From NCBI RefSeq assembly GCF_001561995.1, contig NZ_LLWC01000008.1, positions 372,001 through 436,000 of the forward strand: a stretch of 64,000 nt of DNA, read 5' to 3'. The notes under the pieces are model-generated. The model searched no databases, was not told where the DNA came from, and was given only the letters and a program-made list of their open reading frames with translations. Positions 27,143-36,775 of the stretch are shown here, piece after piece. Position 1 is the first letter of the stretch, and each line of letters starts with the position of its first letter. This stretch comes from Polycladidibacter hongkongensis. GTDB taxonomy: Bacteria > Pseudomonadota > Alphaproteobacteria > Rhizobiales > Stappiaceae. The translations under genes and the position numbers were made by a program.

Positions 27143-27173
27143 CAATTTTCTGTAATTTGCTTCAGGAAAATTG
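27143..27173. promoter_or_regulatory. Inverted repeat in the divergent ALDH/LysR promoter
   Basis: Arms CAATTTTC (27143-27150) and GAAAATTG (27166-27173), 15-base spacer, ending 2 bp before the LysR start. Position and size fit a LysR self-repression and activation site. A second partial copy (CAATTTCAG at 27127) lies nearer the ALDH gene. Confidence 0.45.
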
Positions 27174-27175
27174 AA

Positions 27176-28060
27176 ATGCAGATTAAAATCGAGATGCTTC
27201 GCTGCTTTGTAGCCGTTGCGCGCACTGGCAATCTCAGTGATGCGGCTGAGATCTTGGGACGCACTCCCTCCGCTCTTTCAATGATGTTGAAGCAGCTTGA
27301 AGATAACCTTGGCCAATCATTGTTTGAGACAGACCGTAAGAACCGCCTCTCTGCGCTTGGCGCATTTGTGCTCGAGCAAGCTGAAAGGGAGTTGCAGCAG
27401 TTTGATGGAATGGTTCAGGATATTGTAAACTTTGCCAAGGCAAAGAGTGGTAAGGTACGTTTGGCGGCGGTTCCATCTGTTGCGAACACGATCTTACCGG
27501 GTGTAATCGCGCGGTTTCTTTCAATGCACCCTGATGTTCATCTAGAGCTTTGGGATATGGACTCGCCGTCAATTTTGCGAGAGCTCGCTAAAGACAGGGT
27601 TGATTTTGGTATTGCATCTACGCAAGGGTATCCAACCGCATTTCACTGCCAACCCCTCTTTTCGGATCGATTTGGCATCTTATGCCACCGGTCAAGTGGC
27701 TTGCTTCTTAAACGCCAAAATCTAAGCTGGGAAGACTTAAGACAAGAGCGCCTGATTGCAAACAATCTGTCACAATCCATTCAGGTTCCGGCCTGTCAAC
27801 AATTGCACAGTGACGCTGGTTTGAGGGTGCATAACATAACATCGTTGATTGCGATGATTCGGAACAAAGTCGGCATTGCCATTCTACCGGAGACCACTGC
27901 CCAGATGCTCAACGCAGACGAGATCTGCTTTATTCCACTTCCTGAAGCAGGTATCCAACGAGAGATCGAGCTCATAAAAAAAAGTGAAACATCTCCTTCT
28001 CCTGCAGCACTTGAGTTAGAGCGCACAATTCTGGAATTCGTGCAAAGTAGGCAAATCTAA
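27176..28060 (+). CDS. LysR-family transcriptional regulator of the ALDH-BCCT-RidA operon
   Basis: 294 residues. The N-terminal winged HTH (LRCFVAVARTGNLSDAAEIL then RTPSALSMMLKQLEDNLGQS) is followed by a two-lobed periplasmic-binding-like effector domain (VRLAAVPSVANTILPGVIAR, IRNKVGIAILPETTA). It is divergently transcribed from the aldehyde dehydrogenase gene, the usual layout when a LysR protein activates the neighbouring operon with the substrate or an intermediate as inducer. The ATG follows the right arm of an inverted repeat by two bases, so self-control is likely. No distinct ribosome site. Confidence 0.92.
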   Translation: MQIKIEMLRCFVAVARTGNLSDAAEILGRTPSALSMMLKQLEDNLGQSLFETDRKNRLSALGAFVLEQAERELQQFDGMVQDIVNFAKAKSGKVRLAAVPSVANTILPGVIARFLSMHPDVHLELWDMDSPSILRELAKDRVDFGIASTQGYPTAFHCQPLFSDRFGILCHRSSGLLLKRQNLSWEDLRQERLIANNLSQSIQVPACQQLHSDAGLRVHNITSLIAMIRNKVGIAILPETTAQMLNADEICFIPLPEAGIQREIELIKKSETSPSPAALELERTILEFVQSRQI

Positions 28061-28297
28061 GACCAGCAAAATCCTCATGCCACCCCCATCTGCGGTGCAC
28101 TCAGGGTTTCCGGGGCATTGTTGCCGCAGATCATGCGATATTTGGTGAAAAAGAGGCGGTGCTCGCTCAAATGAGCAGATGCAATCGCCTCGCCAACTGA
28201 CGACTTATGTCGCTGTGTAACAACCTTTCAAGGATGCGTAGGTCATGCTATTTGCCTGATGTCCTAAGCTGAGTAGTCTTGCGGCTTTAACCGGCTT

Positions 28298-29277
<980 letters not shown>

Positions 29278-29281
<4 letters not shown>

Positions 29282-29895
29282 AGGGCGCCCTCCCACCCCG
29301 CAAAATTTGGCGTTGGCAGGATCTGGCCATGCATATCGCCAGTGAGTGCTGCAGCGTACGCCTTGGCGATGTCTTTTGCGGAAAGGTCACCGTCTGTGGG
29401 GATGCCAAACAGCTCCATGCTTTCCTTTACAAAAATGGGGGAAACCACGTTAATCCGAATGTCGCTGTCTTCGGATGCAGCTACTCGAACAAATGCCTCA
29501 ATGCCCGCGCATGCAGCTGAAATCGCGCTGGTTGCGGGAATTGCCTGCCGAGCTGCAACACCCGACGTTAGCGTGATTGATCCGCCTTTCTTGACGGCGT
29601 CACGCCCCTACCGCAACACGTTCATTTGTCCCTTCATTTGACCGTCTATCGTGCGGTCAAACTCACTATCGCTCATGGTGGCGACAGCGCCCATGACACC
29701 GTCACCGGCCACACAAATGATTGCATCCAGCGGGCCTACCTGAGAAAACAGCTCCCGAAGGGAATCTGTGTTTGAGATATCTACCTTGAAAGTGTCGGCA
29801 GTACGCGAGGCAGCTATCACCTCATGCTGGGTGTTCAGGGCGTCAAAAACCGTGCGCCCGATCATCCCGGACGCTCCAATCAATAGAATTTTCAT
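29278..29895 (-). pseudogene. Short-chain dehydrogenase (SDR) family gene with one internal stop
   Basis: The frame from the ATG at 29895 gives MKILLIGASGMIGRTVFDAL (a Rossmann GASGxIG), VDISNTDSLRELFSQVGPLD and DAIICVAGDG. TAG at 29608-29610 then interrupts it, and the same frame continues with GRDAVKKGGSITLTSGVAAR and a normal end (NFAGWEGAL) at 29278. The total of about 205 codons matches the small SDR subfamily that lacks the classic YxxxK. Here the active-site region reads SGVAARQAIPATSAIS. It is upstream of, and coupled to, the broken dehalogenase gene, so it was probably part of the same oxidation step after dehalogenation. A TGGAG ribosome site remains. Confidence 0.8.
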
Positions 29896-30159
29896 AGGTT
29901 ACTCCACTTAATGCAGGGGCATGCCGCCCTAAATCGCGGCAGGATCAGTCATCAATTCCTGCTTTGCGATGTATAAAAGCAGCGTTCCTTAAGTCGCCGT
30001 TTCAAGCGCCTGCCCCGACTTCAAGAGCGTAGTCTTCCTGCAAAGAGGAAGGAAGTTGCGGCAATATGGGCTCTCCTATTGGCTCCTTTTAAGAAACGCT
30101 GTGGCTCAAGAAACTGGATAACAGTCCCGCTGCATCAAAAAAATATCTTTTCAATCAAA

Positions 30160-30180
30160 ATGGTCAAATATATTGACCAT
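30160..30180. promoter_or_regulatory. Palindromic operator overlapping the LysR start codon
   Basis: Perfect 8-bp arms ATGGTCAA and TTGACCAT around a 5-bp AT spacer. The right arm runs into the ATG at 30179. The position predicts self-repression by the adjacent LysR protein and perhaps control of the divergent SDR-dehalogenase pair. Confidence 0.5.
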
Positions 30181-31047
30181 GATCAATCTAGACCACCTTC
30201 AGGTTGTCGCAACTATCGCTGACACAGGTAGCTTTCAGATGGCCAGCGAGAGGCTGAACAAAGCTCGGTCGGCCGTGTCTTACTCTGTCAAACAGCTAGA
30301 AAAGTTCTATCAACTACAGATTTTCGACAGATCGAAGTATCGCCCGGAACTCACGCCAGATGGTCGGGCCTTGCTTTCCCAACTCCGCCCCTTGCTGGCG
30401 CACGCTCAGCAGTTTGAAGAGTACCTGCGAGATCTAAAGGGCGAAAGCGAGACTGAACTGCGCCTAGGCGTAAGCAGTAACTTTCCGATCGCTCGAATTG
30501 CTGATCTCCTACAAGATTTAAAACAAGCCTACCCCGCGACAACAGTCCACTTGGAGATTGAAACAGCTTCTGGAGAGCGGCAGCTTTTGGCTGAAAAGGT
30601 TGATATTGCCATTTTTGCCGTCCCATCTCGCAGCCCCTTTATCGACTACCGACCTATCGGCAACATGTCATTTCCATTGGTTATTGCAGACAGGTTGGTT
30701 AGTTGCGACCCGAACAAGCTGACAAAGACCGATCTATCTCGTTATCCGCAGGTGGTTATAAAATCCAGCGACGAGAAGGCTCCGAACACCGGCATTCTGG
30801 ATGAAGCTCTCAAGTGGTACGTGACGGATATGAACACAAAAAAGGAGCTCATCACCGCCGCCTTGGGGTGGGGCGTCTCCCAGATCATATGGTCGAAAAA
30901 GAGATTACGGCAGGTGACTTGATCGCCTTGCCTACGCTCGGAGAGCTATCGATGCCGCTGTGCTTAACCAAGCGAGCCAACAAGATTTTGGGGCCAGTTG
31001 GTCGTATGATTTGGACGTACTTCGAGGATATATCACTCAACCTATAG
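30179..31047 (+). pseudogene. LysR-family regulator, frameshifted near its C-terminus
   Basis: The HTH (LDHLQVVATIADTGSFQMAS then ARSAVSYSVKQLEKFYQL) and effector domain read normally to LITAALGWG near 30873. There the frame runs into a short wrong tail. In the +2-shifted frame the expected LysR ending follows at once: RLPDHMVEKEITAGDLIALP and on to 31047. One base appears to be missing in the run GGGGTGGGG at about 30865-30873. Restored length would be about 290 residues, normal for the family. Divergent from the SDR and dehalogenase genes, it is their likely regulator, and all three genes are damaged. The truncated product (about 247 residues) might still bind DNA. Confidence 0.8.
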
Positions 31048-31490
31048 GATCTACGTCCCCCCCCATATTCCAGCACAGAAGGCAAGCGGAAACTAGTAAT
31101 CTTGGCAAGCACCTTGTTTGCTTTAGCAGCCGACGGCAATCCTATTGAGTTTGCTAGCCTTAGCCAAGCGCAACAAACGCTCAATCCTGTGCGAATTGCT
31201 CTATCAATTTCCTTTTGAATCAGAGGCCGTAACCAGCACCAAGCAATATTGAAATGTGTGCTTCAGGTCTCATCTGTGATCATCGGATCAAACACTAGGC
31301 GGTTCAGGCGGGTTATACTGCAAGCCTGCCTGAACCACATTGACACACTTAATACTGGGTGCGGCTTGCTCCCGCCCGACACGAGGGTTTGAGCGCCGCT
31401 ATTGTTTCAACATTTCCATTGGGGCCGCCTCAGTGTCCATTCACACTCAGATAGCCACCAAAGCAAAAGGGTCTCACCGGCATCAAGCTA
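31048..31490. other. 443-bp gene-free region with one strong hairpin
   Basis: No recognisable ORF; a minus-strand open frame across 30885-31184 matches nothing known. It holds a run of eight C at about 31057 and a hairpin annotated separately. Confidence 0.4.
31301..31336. repeat. Hairpin-forming inverted repeat (possible terminator)
   Basis: Arms GGTTCAGGC (31301-31309) and GCCTGAACC (31328-31336), with additional pairing inside. It lies between the broken LysR (+) and dehydratase (-) genes, which converge here. No T-run follows, so the terminator role is uncertain. Confidence 0.45.
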
Positions 31491-32639
31491 CTACCAGTCA
31501 GCAACGGACCCATCTTCATGACGCCATAACGGTGCAGCCCAGTCATGGCCGATGGCAGCGCGTCGTGCAATAACGTCTTCGTCTAACTCAATCCCCAACC
31601 CGGGTTTCTGCGGGATTGGTAGGAACCCGTCGACGACTTTAAAGCGACTATCCGGCAGAAGGTAATCATTGAGATCTCCGCCCGCATTGTAATGAATGCC
31701 AAGGCTCTGTTCCTGAATAAAGGCATTATAGCAAACGGCGTCCACTTGTAGGCTGGCTGCCAGCGCAATAGGGCCAAGTGGGCAATGCGGTGCTAGCGCG
31801 ACATCATAAGCCTCTGCCATGTGGCCAATGCGTACCATTTCAGAAATGCCTCCGGTGTGAGCAACATCTGGATTAATTACCGCTGCTGCCCGTTTTTCAA
31901 AGACCTGTTTAAAGTCGTAGCGAGAATGCAAGCGCTCACCGATACAAAGCGGAATAGATGTAGCCTGTGATAGGCTCGCCATCGCGTCAATTTGCTGGGA
32001 AACAACCGCATCCTCTACAAAAAGCGGTCTTAAGCACTCCAATTCTTTTAGCAGGACGCGTGCCATGGGGTAGTGAACACGGCCATGGAAATCAAACGCC
32101 AGATCCATTTTGTCACCGACCGCACCGCGCAAATCACTCAGCTGTTTGAGGATTTTGTCTACCTTTCTATATGTGTCGAGGAATTGTAACTCTTCACAAA
32201 TATTGAACTTCACCGCGTCAAAACCGGCGGCCAGCAGCTCGTTTGCTCCGGCAATAAGATTAGAGGGGCGGTCTCCCCCGATCCAGCGATAGCTGCGCAC
32301 CTTCGTGCGTACAGGCCCGCCCAGCAATTGGAAGATTGGCTGGCCATAGGCCTTCCCTTTGATGTCCCAGAGCGCCATATCAATACCTGAAATCGCACTC
32401 ATCAGAACCGGCCCACCACGATAACAACCGCGCCGATACAGGCTCTGCCAGATATCCTCAATGCACATTGGATCTTGCCCGACGAGCAATGGCTCCAACT
32501 CAGCAATCTTAGCCGCCAAAGTTCTGGCGTGCCCTTCTAGAACGGGCTCGCCCCAGCCATAGACGCCTTCATCCGTTTCTATCTTTAAGAACAACCAACG
32601 GGGTGGCACGAGATATGTTTTTAGTTTTGTGATTTTCAC
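31491..32639 (-). CDS. Galactonate dehydratase-like enolase-superfamily enzyme (first paralogue)
   Basis: About 382 residues. It shares the DgoD plan with the paralogue at 37830: LVPPRWLFLKIETDEGVYGW, metal ligands in LAFDFHGRVH, PLFVEDAVV and LCIGERLH, and catalytic histidine in [19 protein letters not shown]. Where the second copy has the standard VEEPVL this one has VEDAVV, so specificity may differ. It removes water from an aldonate to give a 2-keto-3-deoxy acid. Start moved to the GTG at 32639: AGGAG sits directly against the upstream ATG (32645) but 6 bp from the GTG, and the paralogue begins at the same residue. It is divergent from the GntR gene with a shared operator region. Confidence 0.85.
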   Translation of the reverse strand: MKITKLKTYLVPPRWLFLKIETDEGVYGWGEPVLEGHARTLAAKIAELEPLLVGQDPMCIEDIWQSLYRRGCYRGGPVLMSAISGIDMALWDIKGKAYGQPIFQLLGGPVRTKVRSYRWIGGDRPSNLIAGANELLAAGFDAVKFNICEELQFLDTYRKVDKILKQLSDLRGAVGDKMDLAFDFHGRVHYPMARVLLKELECLRPLFVEDAVVSQQIDAMASLSQATSIPLCIGERLHSRYDFKQVFEKRAAAVINPDVAHTGGISEMVRIGHMAEAYDVALAPHCPLGPIALAASLQVDAVCYNAFIQEQSLGIHYNAGGDLNDYLLPDSRFKVVDGFLPIPQKPGLGIELDEDVIARRAAIGHDWAAPLWRHEDGSVADW

Positions 32640-32674
32640 CGACATCTCCTAGGCCCGACAATAAGTCAGATCAA

Positions 32675-32685
32675 ATGTAATACAT
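32675..32685. promoter_or_regulatory. GntR operator candidate, site 1
   Basis: ATGTAATACAT, a near-palindrome, 36 bp upstream of the divergent dehydratase start. The exact reverse complement recurs at the GntR start (32806-32816), and a half-matching TGTAATACG lies at 32698. Repetition in the intergenic region marks it as the likely FadR-type regulator site. Confidence 0.55.
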
Positions 32686-32805
32686 AAGCATATTATTGTA
32701 ATACGTTATGAAGAGGTTCAAGGTGTTTTGGCCGGTATCTGTGTGGCGTATATCACAGATTGGCGCTTTGCAGATTGATGGTACTGCGATGATCAGCTAA
32801 ATTAA

Positions 32806-32816
32806 ATGTATTACAT
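32806..32816. promoter_or_regulatory. GntR operator candidate, site 2, at the GntR start
   Basis: ATGTATTACAT, the reverse complement of site 1. It lies in or directly before the start region of the GntR gene, so binding would block its own transcription. Confidence 0.55.
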
Positions 32817-32835
32817 GAAATCAGAATTGAATGAC

Positions 32836-33627
32836 ATGAGCGACAAATTGAAAAACAAGAGTGATAGATTAACAGAGGGTTTGGCGAAAAGCCTGTTTTC
32901 CGGCCAAACGCGACCAAACGAGTTGTTGCCGACCGAAGCAGAGCTTGGGCAGCGTTATGATGTAAGTCGACCAACCATTCGCAATCGGCTCGAAGAATTT
33001 GCAAATTATGGCATCATTCGCCGACAGCCGGGGCAGGGAACACGTGTCTTGCCTTATAGCGAATGGAACATCCTTTCAGAGCAGGTTACCAGCTGGATCA
33101 GCCAGTATGCCGAGGACGACCTGCCTTTCTTTCATGAAACTCTAAAGTTTCGCAGTCTTATCGAACCAATCGTTTCCGCCGAGGCAGCAATCAAAGCGCA
33201 GGCAGACGACCTGATGCATATCGAGCGTGGCATTATTGGTATGGAGAAAGCTGTGGAAGATCCGGATTTTTGCTTTGAAGGACAGCACTACAACGAGTGG
33301 GACGCCAGCTTTCATGAAGCGATCTATCGTGCCTCCCGCTCGATGATGTGGGGGCACCTTGCCGCAGTGGTGCGTCCAACCTTGCTAAGGATAGCTGAGA
33401 CCAGCTTGGATAAACAACAGCTGATAGAGAAGAGCCTCCCTGCACACAGGCAAGTGTTTGAGGCAATCCGGCGGCAACAACCGCGCAGAGCCTACGATCT
33501 GGCGAGAGAGATATTGGTGTTAGGTGCCGCAGAGTCAAACTGGAAAGATCAGTTTGATGATGCAGAGGCGGTTATCGGATCGGTTTTTGGTTTTCATCTT
33601 AAAAACAATGACGAGGACCAAGAGTAA
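32836..33627 (+). CDS. GntR family (FadR subfamily) regulator of the galactonate locus
   Basis: About 263 residues. Winged HTH (LLPTEAELGQRYDVSRPTIR, NRLEEFANYGIIRRQPGQGT) plus an all-helical FCD effector domain with the metal/ligand residues of HEAIYRASRSMMWGHLA and PAHRQVFEAIRRQQ. FadR-type members commonly bind sugar acids or their keto products and repress uptake and catabolism genes. The start is uncertain: ATGs at 32806, 32815 and 32836 are in frame and none has a good ribosome site. The first overlaps operator site 2, so 32836 is preferred. The TctCBA transporter genes follow 45 bp downstream. Confidence 0.88.
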   Translation: MSDKLKNKSDRLTEGLAKSLFSGQTRPNELLPTEAELGQRYDVSRPTIRNRLEEFANYGIIRRQPGQGTRVLPYSEWNILSEQVTSWISQYAEDDLPFFHETLKFRSLIEPIVSAEAAIKAQADDLMHIERGIIGMEKAVEDPDFCFEGQHYNEWDASFHEAIYRASRSMMWGHLAAVVRPTLLRIAETSLDKQQLIEKSLPAHRQVFEAIRRQQPRRAYDLAREILVLGAAESNWKDQFDDAEAVIGSVFGFHLKNNDEDQE

Positions 33628-33628
33628 A

Positions 33629-33642
33629 CATGCATATGCATG
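33629..33642. repeat. Perfect 14-bp palindrome in the GntR-tctC gap
   Basis: CATGCATATGCATG reads the same on both strands and starts two bases after the GntR stop codon. It could be a regulator site for the transporter operon or only a sequence accident. Confidence 0.3.
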
Positions 33643-33672
33643 GATTTTCTTCAATATAACTGGGAGAAACAA

Positions 33673-34641
33673 ATGAAGAAGATTACTAAATCACTTGCAC
33701 TTGGCGTCGCGGCGCTTTCTGTTGCTGCTTCTGGAGCATTCGCGGGCGAATGGCCCGAGCGCCCTGTCACCATTATTGCAGCTGCCGGTGCCGGTGGCGG
33801 GACTGATGGAGTCGCCCGTATATTGGCAAACCACCTCAAAGAGCGTCTTGGTCAGCAGTTCAATGTTGTCAACCAAGGGCAAGCCGGTGGCGTTGTTGGC
33901 ATCACCAACATGGCTAATGCGGAGCCTGATGGCTACACGATTGGCCTCATTTATAACTTCGCGCACTACAAACTTCTGGGTCAGGCGGATTTTGATTACA
34001 AGTCCTTCCGTCCAATCGCGCAAGTGAACTTTGATCCCGCAGCATTCCAAGTGGCTAACGGCTCTGATTGGCAAGACATGCGGCAAGCGCTTGATGCAAT
34101 CAAGGCTGATCCCGGCGCCTATTCCATCGGTTGTGGCGGCGGTTGCGGTGGGTCATGGCCGATCGCAGTTGCCACGTTGCTGGATCAATGGAAGGTGGAT
34201 CTAAGCAAGGTCAATATGGTGCCAGGTAAGGGTGCGGCCGCTGCGATGCAGGATATGGTCGCAGGTGGCTTTGACGCTGTTCCGTGCTCATTGCCAGAGG
34301 CCGAGGCTTTGATTGATGCCGGCGAAGCACGCAGTTTGGCTGTGTTTAAGCCTGAGCGCTTGGCGAAGTATCCTGATGTGCCGACACTGAAGGAAGCAAC
34401 AGGTCTGGATCTTGAGCTCGGAGCATGGCGCGGGATTGTCGCCCCAGCTGGTTTGCCAGACGAAATCGCTACAAAGCTGGAAGCTGCGCTTGATGAGATC
34501 GCTCATGATCCGAAGTGGATCGAGGAAATGAACTCACGCGGCTTTGGTATCCGCTGGCGCAATTCGGCTGAATTCACGGCCTTCGTAAAGCAGCATACTG
34601 ACGAAGTTGCCGCTGTTCTGCCTGCGCTGGGCTTGAACTAA
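33673..34641 (+). CDS. Tripartite tricarboxylate transporter (TTT) substrate-binding protein, TctC/BugT-like
   Basis: 322 residues from the ATG at 33673, which follows GGGAGAAACAA and begins a signal peptide (MKKITKSLALGVAALSVAAS, cleaved after GAFA). Family motifs: WPERPVTIIAAAGAGGGTDG near the mature start, the ligand loop QAGGVVGITNMANAEPDGYT, and GPGVPTL-type region here as YPDVPTLKEATGLDLELGAW. An unusual CGGGCGG cluster lies at about residue 155. It binds the organic or sugar acid in the periplasm for TctA/TctB. Flanking galactonate enzymes suggest an aldonate ligand. Confidence 0.9.
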   Translation: MKKITKSLALGVAALSVAASGAFAGEWPERPVTIIAAAGAGGGTDGVARILANHLKERLGQQFNVVNQGQAGGVVGITNMANAEPDGYTIGLIYNFAHYKLLGQADFDYKSFRPIAQVNFDPAAFQVANGSDWQDMRQALDAIKADPGAYSIGCGGGCGGSWPIAVATLLDQWKVDLSKVNMVPGKGAAAAMQDMVAGGFDAVPCSLPEAEALIDAGEARSLAVFKPERLAKYPDVPTLKEATGLDLELGAWRGIVAPAGLPDEIATKLEAALDEIAHDPKWIEEMNSRGFGIRWRNSAEFTAFVKQHTDEVAAVLPALGLN

Positions 34642-34650
34642 CAGCATTAT

Positions 34651-34675
34651 TGGGAGGCTGACACTCAGTCTCCCA
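34651..34675 (+). other. Hairpin between tctC and tctB genes
   Basis: Arms TGGGAGGCTGA and TCAGTCTCCCA (one mismatch), 3-base loop, 9 bp past the binding-protein stop. Such hairpins often protect the abundant binding-protein mRNA while allowing limited read-through. No strong T-run. Confidence 0.5.
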
Positions 34676-34702
34676 CTTTCCCCGAGCAGTTGGTGCTACC
34701 TA

Positions 34703-35215
34703 ATGAAACTTGATGATATCATCACTGGGGGACTGTTTGCGATACTCGGGCTAGTCATAGTCATCTACTCGCAATCGTTTCCTACAATGAGGCATATTGC
34801 CTATGGTCCGGGATTTTTCCCCTCGATTGTCGGTGTAGCTATGATTGGTTACAGCGGCGTCTTGATCCTCCGTTCAATGGTTCTACGGTGGCTCAGTTGG
34901 CGCAAGGGCCTAGAGAATTCCCCGCTGGTTGTCGCTGGCGACTGGGTACGTTCCGGCTCGGGAATTTTAGACATGGCGGCTATTCCAGCCTCCGTAATCT
35001 TCTACATTCTCCTCTCCGATAGCCTTGGGTTCTACCTGACATGCTTCCTGCTTGTCAGTTTCTTAAACTATCTGTTCTCCAAGCAGTTTGGGCGATCATT
35101 GTTTACGGCACTCGTGGTGACCACGTTTTTGCAGTTGTTCTTCGGAAAACTAATGATGGTGCCATTGCCTTGGGGCTTCCTCGAGCCATATTCGGGAGTA
35201 TTGACATGGATGTGA
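34703..35215 (+). CDS. TTT transporter small membrane subunit (TctB family)
   Basis: 170 residues, about four membrane helices (GGLFAILGLVIVIYSQSF, FFPSIVGVAMIGYSGVLILR, SVIFYILLSDSLGFYLTCFL, TTFLQLFFGKLMMVPLPWG). The ending MVPLPWGFLEP is a common TctB C-terminus. It overlaps the large-subunit gene by 10 bp. It partners TctA in sodium- or proton-driven uptake of the acid delivered by the binding protein. No clear ribosome site precedes its ATG. Confidence 0.88.
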   Translation: MKLDDIITGGLFAILGLVIVIYSQSFPTMRHIAYGPGFFPSIVGVAMIGYSGVLILRSMVLRWLSWRKGLENSPLVVAGDWVRSGSGILDMAAIPASVIFYILLSDSLGFYLTCFLLVSFLNYLFSKQFGRSLFTALVVTTFLQLFFGKLMMVPLPWGFLEPYSGVLTWM

Positions 35216-36708
35216 TTTTCGCAGCTCTTGGCCTCCTATGGGATCCAACAGTTATTGGCATCATGTTAGCCTGTGCGGTGTATGGACTGGCTGTGGGCTC
35301 TATTCCCGGGCTATCTGCCTCAATGGCTGTGGCACTTCTCGTTCCAATGACCTTTTTTATCGACGCAGTGCCAGCGCTTGCCGGGATTGTAACCCTTGCG
35401 GCCATGGCGATTTTTGCGGGCGATCTACCCGGCGCGTTCCTGCGCATTCCCGGCACGCCGGCCTCGGCGGCCTATGCCGATGAAGCCTATAAAATGTCAT
35501 TGCAAGGCAAGGGCGAAAGAGCCCTTGGTATCGGTCTGGTTTGTTCCGCAATTGGCGGGGTTTTTGGCGCGCTCGTACTGCTATTTGCGGCTCCGTCACT
35601 AGCCAAAATCGCATTGAAATTCAGTACCTTCGAGTACTTTTGGCTTGCTTGTATGGGTTTGAGCGCCGCAGTTGTCGTTTCACATGGCAATATGGCCAAG
35701 GGCATGCTTTCGCTCTTTCTGGGGCTTTTCATTGCCATGATCGGGATTGATCCAATGTCTGGTCAGATACGCTATACCTTCGGCAACAGCGCCTTAATCG
35801 GCGGGCTTGGATTTATTCCTGTGCTGATTGGCTTTTTCGCGCTCTCAGAGGTCATGCGTTTTGCTGCCTTGCGGGTGCGGCCAACCCACTCAGCAAGCAC
35901 TGTAGGCAATGTTTTTTCCGGTCTTGGCCAAGATGTGATCCGACTTCGCTACGGGATCTTGCGCGGCTGTGGGCTCGGCACGATCATCGGTGCAATTCCG
36001 GGGGCTGGTGCAGATATCGCCTCATACATCTCCTACGCAGCACAAAAAAAGTTATCTAAGAACCCAGAGAAGTTCGGCACCGGCATTGTCGATGGCATCG
36101 GGCCAGCTTCGGCTGCGAACAACTCTGCGGTTGGTGGGGCCTTTGTACCAGCGACGGTCTTCGGCATTCCCGGCGACTCTCTGTCAGCAATAATCATAGG
36201 CGTGCTCTACATGAAGGGCCTTAATCCCGGCCCTACAGTGTTTCTGCGGCAACCGGAATTAATTACCGCAGTGTTCTTGGCATTCTTGATTGCGAACATC
36301 ATGCTCGTACCTTTTGGTTTTGCTGCCATTAAGATGTTCAAACAGGTGCTGCGCGTGCCGCGCACGCTGCTGATGCCTTCAATTTTGGCGTTCTGCATTG
36401 TTGGCGCATTTGCGGTTGAAAACGCAGTGTTCGCGGTAACCACGATGCTTATCGTCGGCGTGCTGGGCTACCTGATGGAAGAAAACGGTTACCCGATAGC
36501 TCCGGCGATCCTCGGTCTCGTCTTGGGCCCGATGCTGGAAGAAAACTTCCTCTCATCCATGATGAAGGCGCACGGCGACTTTGCTGCATTCTTCGAGCGA
36601 CCGCTGGCCGCAGGGATCGCTGCAGTGACAATAATCCTATGGCTCTACCCGGTTTTGAGCTGGGGCTTTGCCAACCTTAAGGCGCATCGGAACAAGGCGC
36701 TCTCCTGA
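35206..36708 (+). CDS. TTT transporter large membrane subunit (TctA family)
   Basis: 500 residues, about twelve membrane helices. The two duplicated family loops are visible: VGSIPGLSASMAVALLVPMT near residue 30 and IGAIPGAGADIASYISYAAQ near 260, plus ANNSAVGGAFVPATVFGIPG. Start taken at the ATG at 35206 (MDVIFAALGLLWDP), preceded by GGGAGTATTGAC; the frame extends upstream only inside tctB. It forms the channel for the acid substrate. Together the three genes are a complete uptake system, placed directly before the catabolic enzymes. Confidence 0.93.
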   Translation: MDVIFAALGLLWDPTVIGIMLACAVYGLAVGSIPGLSASMAVALLVPMTFFIDAVPALAGIVTLAAMAIFAGDLPGAFLRIPGTPASAAYADEAYKMSLQGKGERALGIGLVCSAIGGVFGALVLLFAAPSLAKIALKFSTFEYFWLACMGLSAAVVVSHGNMAKGMLSLFLGLFIAMIGIDPMSGQIRYTFGNSALIGGLGFIPVLIGFFALSEVMRFAALRVRPTHSASTVGNVFSGLGQDVIRLRYGILRGCGLGTIIGAIPGAGADIASYISYAAQKKLSKNPEKFGTGIVDGIGPASAANNSAVGGAFVPATVFGIPGDSLSAIIIGVLYMKGLNPGPTVFLRQPELITAVFLAFLIANIMLVPFGFAAIKMFKQVLRVPRTLLMPSILAFCIVGAFAVENAVFAVTTMLIVGVLGYLMEENGYPIAPAILGLVLGPMLEENFLSSMMKAHGDFAAFFERPLAAGIAAVTIILWLYPVLSWGFANLKAHRNKALS

Positions 36709-36775
36709 CACTCTCTAGCGGGCACGGCACTCGTGCTCTCTCAATAAGCAAGAAAAATTAAGGACTTGATCACTC

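Noticed and set aside
30885-31184. Minus-strand ORF of 99 codons
   Set aside because: It is mostly antisense to the end of the LysR pseudogene, and the rest matches no known family.
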